Assembly (NCBI GenBank): GCA_964587125.1
Contig: CAZPKC010000012.1
Span: forward strand, 1 to 64,000
Length of the DNA: 64,000 nt
Direction: 5' to 3'
From: CAIXLI01 sp964587125
Lineage (GTDB): Bacteria > Pseudomonadota > Alphaproteobacteria > UBA9219
Under the pieces are notes generated by a model, which made no database searches, was not told where the DNA came from, and saw only the letters and a list, made by a program, of their open reading frames with translations. The position numbers and the translations under genes were made by a program. This document shows, one piece after another, positions 60,796 to 64,000 of this stretch (the first letter of the stretch is position 1; each line of letters begins with the position of its first letter).

Positions 60796-62192
60796 AGAAA
60801 AATCTGGTTTTGCAGTCCTCTTTTCTGTTGACGCTTGGACTCGCTTCGGCCTGCGCCGTCGGCCCCGATTACGAAAAGCCGCCCGTCGAGACGCCCGCCG
60901 CGTTCAAGGAAGCCGGAGAATGGACTCAGGCCGCGCCGCAAGACGACTTCGATCGCGGCGCGTGGTGGACGATCTATCGAGACCCCGTTCTGAACGCCTT
61001 GGAAAGCCAGATCGATATTTCCAATCAAAATCTGAAACAGGCCGAAGCCTCGTATCGCGCCGCCGTGGCCGCCGCCGACGAAACCCGATCCAGCCTGTTT
61101 CCGACAATAACGGCGAATCCCTCGGCCACGCGCACCGGCCTTGGAACCCACGCTGCGACCTATACTTACGACCTGTCGGCGGGAGCCACGTGGAATCTCG
61201 ATGTCTGGGGCAAAATCCGCCGCGAGGTTGAAAGCGCCGAAGCCAGCGCGGAGGCCAGCGCCGCAGACCTCGCCTCGGCGCGCCTATCGGCGCAGGCGGA
61301 ATTGGCCACCGATTACTTTGCCCTGCGCGTGCAGGACGAATTGCAACGCCTGCTCGGCAAAACCGTCGAAGACGATCAGAAAATTCTGGATATTGTCGAG
61401 AATCAGTACAGCGCGGGAGTCGCCGCGCAATCGGACGTTCTTTCGGCGCAAACCGCGCTCGAGAACGACAGCGCCACGGCGACAAATGCAGAAATCAAGC
61501 GCACCCAACTGGAACATGCGATTGCCGTTCTGGTGGGCCAAGCGCCATCGGATTTTACGCTCGCGCCATCGGATAAAATCGACGGCGTGCCGATGATTCC
61601 CGCGAAAGTGCCCTCCGTTCTTCTGGAACGCCGCCCCGATATCGCCAGCGCCGAACGGCAAATGGCGGCGGCTAACGCGCAGATAGGGGTCGCCGTGGCG
61701 GCCTATTATCCCGATATCGCGCTTTCCGCTTCTTACGGATTCAGCGCCGATATGCTCGGCAATCTGTTCAAGGCCGCCAACACCGTCTGGTCTTTCGGCG
61801 TCTCGGGCAGCGAGACTTTGATCGATTTCGGAGCGCGCGAAGCTGCGAGCGACGAAGCCCGCGCCAATTTCGATGCTTCCGTCGCCGCTTACAGGCAAAC
61901 GGTTTTGACCGCGTTTCAAAATGTCGAGGATAATCTTGCGGCGCAGCGCGTTCTCGTGAATCAGGAAAAAGCGCAGACTCTGGCTACAAACGACGCGCGC
62001 GGAAACGAAGAAATCTCGGCCAACCAATACAAGGAAGGCATCATTCCCTACAACACATTTCTCACGGCGCAAATCGCGCGACTCAACGGCGAGCAAGCAT
62101 CGCTTACCGTCCTCGGCAACAGGCTCGCCGCCAGCGTCTCGCTTATCGAAGCCTTGGGCGGGGGATGGTCTACGGCGCAGTTGCCGAAATAA
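60792..62192 (+). CDS. Outer-membrane efflux lipoprotein, NodT/OprM family
   Basis: A 466-residue outer-membrane channel. The signal peptide ends in a lipobox (LASAC), and the mature part begins AVGPDYEKPPV as in NodT/OprM proteins. Two OEP repeats follow with YPDIALSASYGF and LLERRPDIASAERQMAAANAQIGVA-type sequence (RPDIASAERQ and ANAQIGVAVAAYYP). The ATG at 60792 overlaps the pump stop. It forms the exit duct of the efflux complex. Confidence 0.92.
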   Translation: MKKNLVLQSSFLLTLGLASACAVGPDYEKPPVETPAAFKEAGEWTQAAPQDDFDRGAWWTIYRDPVLNALESQIDISNQNLKQAEASYRAAVAAADETRSSLFPTITANPSATRTGLGTHAATYTYDLSAGATWNLDVWGKIRREVESAEASAEASAADLASARLSAQAELATDYFALRVQDELQRLLGKTVEDDQKILDIVENQYSAGVAAQSDVLSAQTALENDSATATNAEIKRTQLEHAIAVLVGQAPSDFTLAPSDKIDGVPMIPAKVPSVLLERRPDIASAERQMAAANAQIGVAVAAYYPDIALSASYGFSADMLGNLFKAANTVWSFGVSGSETLIDFGAREAASDEARANFDASVAAYRQTVLTAFQNVEDNLAAQRVLVNQEKAQTLATNDARGNEEISANQYKEGIIPYNTFLTAQIARLNGEQASLTVLGNRLAASVSLIEALGGGWSTAQLPK

Positions 62193-62255
62193 GAGGGTTT
62201 TGGTTCTTCTTGAAGTTTAAGAAAAACCCAGCATACTTTCCTTGGTTTTTAAGAT

Positions 62256-62278
62256 TCGCGCGTGAGGCGCGAGTTTTG
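62256..62278 (+). terminator. Intrinsic terminator of the RND operon
   Basis: TCGCGC pairs with GCGCGA around GTGAG, followed by GTTTTGG. It lies 64 bp after the outer-membrane gene and before the next gene's ribosome site CGGAG. Confidence 0.6.
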
Positions 62279-62301
62279 GCTTTCAACGTGCGGAGATTAT
62301 C

Positions 62302-62667
62302 ATGCGCCTTTCGAAACTTGCCGTCCTCGGTCTCGCTTTGGTTGCTTTTCCCTCAATGGCCCATGCGGGTGTCAGAATCGTCGCCGGAAGCCACACGTGC
62401 GCTCAAAAAGTTCCCTGTCAGGACGACGGAAATTTTTCCCCCGAGCAATGGGCGTCGGTCGGCAACGCCTGCATCAGGGAAGGCTTCGGACTCTCGAACC
62501 CGAACGGCATCATTGACGATAACGCCGGACTGGATGGCGCAAACCGCCTGACCACGAAACCCGATTCCGTCGCCAAGGGTCCGGGAGCGTTGCTTTTGCC
62601 CGAATGTTCCGACGTGAGCCTGCAAGACGGAAGCTGCGTCATTCATTGCGAGCTCGTTCAGCAATAG
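62302..62667 (+). CDS. Small secreted protein, unknown function
   Basis: A 121-residue exported protein. Signal peptide MRLSKLAVLGLALVAF, cleavage near AHA-GV. The mature part has six cysteines (CAQKVPC, NACIREGF, PECSD, SCVIHC) that may form disulphides. CGGAG precedes the ATG. No family is recognised. It sits between the efflux operon and the fibre-type gene. Confidence 0.65.
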   Translation: MRLSKLAVLGLALVAFPSMAHAGVRIVAGSHTCAQKVPCQDDGNFSPEQWASVGNACIREGFGLSNPNGIIDDNAGLDGANRLTTKPDSVAKGPGALLLPECSDVSLQDGSCVIHCELVQQ

Positions 62668-62690
62668 CTTCGGCGACGCCGGACGGCGAG

Positions 62691-64000
62691 CTATTCTTTA
62701 TGTTGTAATTTATCCAGCGTTTTTTCCAGTTTTTCCTGGCGGATTTCTTGCGCGCGCAGGCGTGCTTTGAGGTCGTCGTTTTCCTTTTTCAGTTCCTGCA
62801 CGGACCCGATCAACGGAGAGATAAGGCCTTCGTATTCGATCGCCTTATATCCCGTCGGGCCGTCCGAGACGAGACTGGGATAGACTTTCTCGACCTCCTG
62901 AGCGATCAAGCCCACGCTTATCTTGCCGTTCGCTTTATAGACGAACGAGACCGGCCTGAGCTTCATGATATCCGCAAGCGGATCGGACAGCGTTTTGATG
63001 TTCGTTTTCAAACGCTCGTCGGAATTCGTGTAGACATATTGCGGCGAATAGAAACTGTTCGCATAAAAGAACCCTGTGACGCTCATGCCGCCGTTGACCA
63101 TGAGGGCATAGTTACAACTATTCGTGTTAACGCCCGTTGCCGGAGAATATGTCGGCGAACAGTCCGATACAATCGACAGCAATGAGTTGGCGGTGCTACT
63201 GTCCAAATGTCCCGCCAAATTGATATAACCACCCCCGTTTATGCCCGCCCCCGGGGCTTCCCCCGTAAGTTTTCCTCCGGTCCCAAGATCGATCGTTCCC
63301 CCCTGAACGCTTATCGTGCCGCCGCCGGTGGTTGCAGTCGAAGGGTTGACGAAATAGGCATTTTGCCCGCCCAAATAAAATGGCGTCGACATCGTGTTGT
63401 AGAGAAACGTAGTGTCGCCCGGTATTTGTTTTCGCGCCAGCCAGTTGTCGCTGAGATTTTGCGACGGGGAATAGTACGTGCGCGAGGCGATGTGACCCGA
63501 CGCGCCGGCGGCCCCAAAATAGCCGACCCCTGCGTTGTATTTCACGACGGAACTCCACGTGCCATAGGCGCCGCAGGCCCAGTCTTGCACGCTTGGATTA
63601 TTGCCGCACACGTTAGCGGTATATATAAAACCGCCGTCGCCGCCGATCATCGCGCTGATGCGCCCGCCGGACGTATCGGGAATGGTGTCGCCTCCCGACG
63701 TCTGGATCATGAAGGAATAGGATTGCGGGATCACGTTCACTCCCGAACCGTCCTTCAGTGCGGCGATAGTGTATGCCTGCCCGTAAGAGTTGGTTGTTGA
63801 GGAACTGAACCCGTTGGGCAGGAAATAACATAACCCCTGATTGCCGGATGTCATCGGCGCCGTCGTTGCGCAATTTGCGTTTCCGGCGGGAGCGGTCGAA
63901 GAAGGCAGGTTAAGAACCAGATTGGTGTTGGCGGCTACCGCCGCAAGAGTCATCTGTCCGCCGCCCGTTGGCGAATTCGCCGCTCCCGAGGATTGCAGGT
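62691..64000 (-). CDS. Fibre-type protein with C-terminal S74 auto-processing chaperone (partial)
   Basis: The C-terminal 436 residues of a larger protein; the frame stays open to the window edge, so the N-terminus is missing. The last 110 residues form an intramolecular chaperone: SDERLKTNIKTLSDP, with Ser and Lys of the peptidase dyad at its start (codon 63021-63023), then VSFVYKANGKISVGLIAQEVEKVYPSL, and a coiled coil QELKKENDDLKARL. This domain trimerises phage tail fibres and cuts itself off. The rest is Gly/Ser/Asn-rich beta structure. Either a prophage fibre or a pilus tip adhesin. Confidence 0.8.
   Translation of the reverse strand, partial: LQSSGAANSPTGGGQMTLAAVAANTNLVLNLPSSTAPAGNANCATTAPMTSGNQGLCYFLPNGFSSSTTNSYGQAYTIAALKDGSGVNVIPQSYSFMIQTSGGDTIPDTSGGRISAMIGGDGGFIYTANVCGNNPSVQDWACGAYGTWSSVVKYNAGVGYFGAAGASGHIASRTYYSPSQNLSDNWLARKQIPGDTTFLYNTMSTPFYLGGQNAYFVNPSTATTGGGTISVQGGTIDLGTGGKLTGEAPGAGINGGGYINLAGHLDSSTANSLLSIVSDCSPTYSPATGVNTNSCNYALMVNGGMSVTGFFYANSFYSPQYVYTNSDERLKTNIKTLSDPLADIMKLRPVSFVYKANGKISVGLIAQEVEKVYPSLVSDGPTGYKAIEYEGLISPLIGSVQELKKENDDLKARLRAQEIRQEKLEKTLDKLQHKE

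Noticed and set aside
1..64000. CRISPR array
   Set aside because: No set of evenly spaced identical repeats of 24-40 bp was seen; the only regular repeat is the coding 84-bp unit in the secretin.

Overview
The window looks like the chromosome of an alphaproteobacterium; order and genus cannot be read from the sequence. The evidence is a divK-pleD pair, an EipB/DUF1849 envelope protein, a DUF1150 protein, a LolA carrier, PleC/DivJ-like PAS histidine kinases and ordinary housekeeping genes (aspS, mrp, fabF-acpP, sodB, maf-yacG). Most genes are GC-rich. Two stretches, about 41.6-45.4 kb and 48.7-50.1 kb, are visibly AT-richer and carry genes of unknown function.

Layout: 0-6 kb holds tRNA-Phe, yacG-maf, an eipB-divK-pleD operon, a methyltransferase and a PAS kinase. 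6-9 kb holds lolA and an amino-acid-type ABC importer. 9-20 kb holds envelope sugar genes (membrane glycosyltransferase, UDP-glucuronate epimerase, CgeB-like and family 25 glycosyltransferases), sodB and a 1288-residue MHYT hybrid kinase. 20-26 kb holds aspS and a stress-signalling group: STAS protein, histidine kinase, XRE-receiver fusion, HPt protein, receiver-PP2C phosphatase and anti-sigma-type ATPase. 26-32 kb holds a pentapeptide-repeat protein, a glycosyltransferase, a 7TM hybrid kinase and a receiver-EAL phosphodiesterase. 32-41.5 kb is a minus-strand type IVb pilus operon resembling the R64 thin-pilus order: secretin, PilP-like protein with Ig-like domains, ATPase, inner-membrane protein, PilO-like, PilP-like and pilin. 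It contains a 100-N assembly gap inside an 84-bp tandem repeat.

41.8-47.25 kb is a candidate integrative element. A large serine recombinase ends inside the 3' end of tRNA-Ala(CGC), and the nine terminal bases of that tRNA recur at 41808. The interior carries a 34-residue membrane peptide, an HNH nuclease, a small hypothetical protein, a coiled-coil membrane protein, nested inverted repeats and a leader that can fold as a pseudoknot covering the ribosome-binding site of the recombinase operon. Next come mrp, a candidate 147-nt small RNA with promoter and terminator, two AT-rich hypothetical genes and fabF-acpP. 52-54 kb is a tandem family of four secreted cysteine-rich proteins. 54-62 kb holds DUF1150 and an RND efflux operon (two pumps and an outer-membrane factor) without an adjacent membrane-fusion gene. 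The right edge is an incomplete fibre-type protein with an S74 auto-processing domain.

The strongest leads are the small RNA, the tRNA-Ala element with its leader, the pilus operon plus cysteine-rich proteins, and the dispersed palindromic repeats at 3.8, 4.6 and 12.1 kb.
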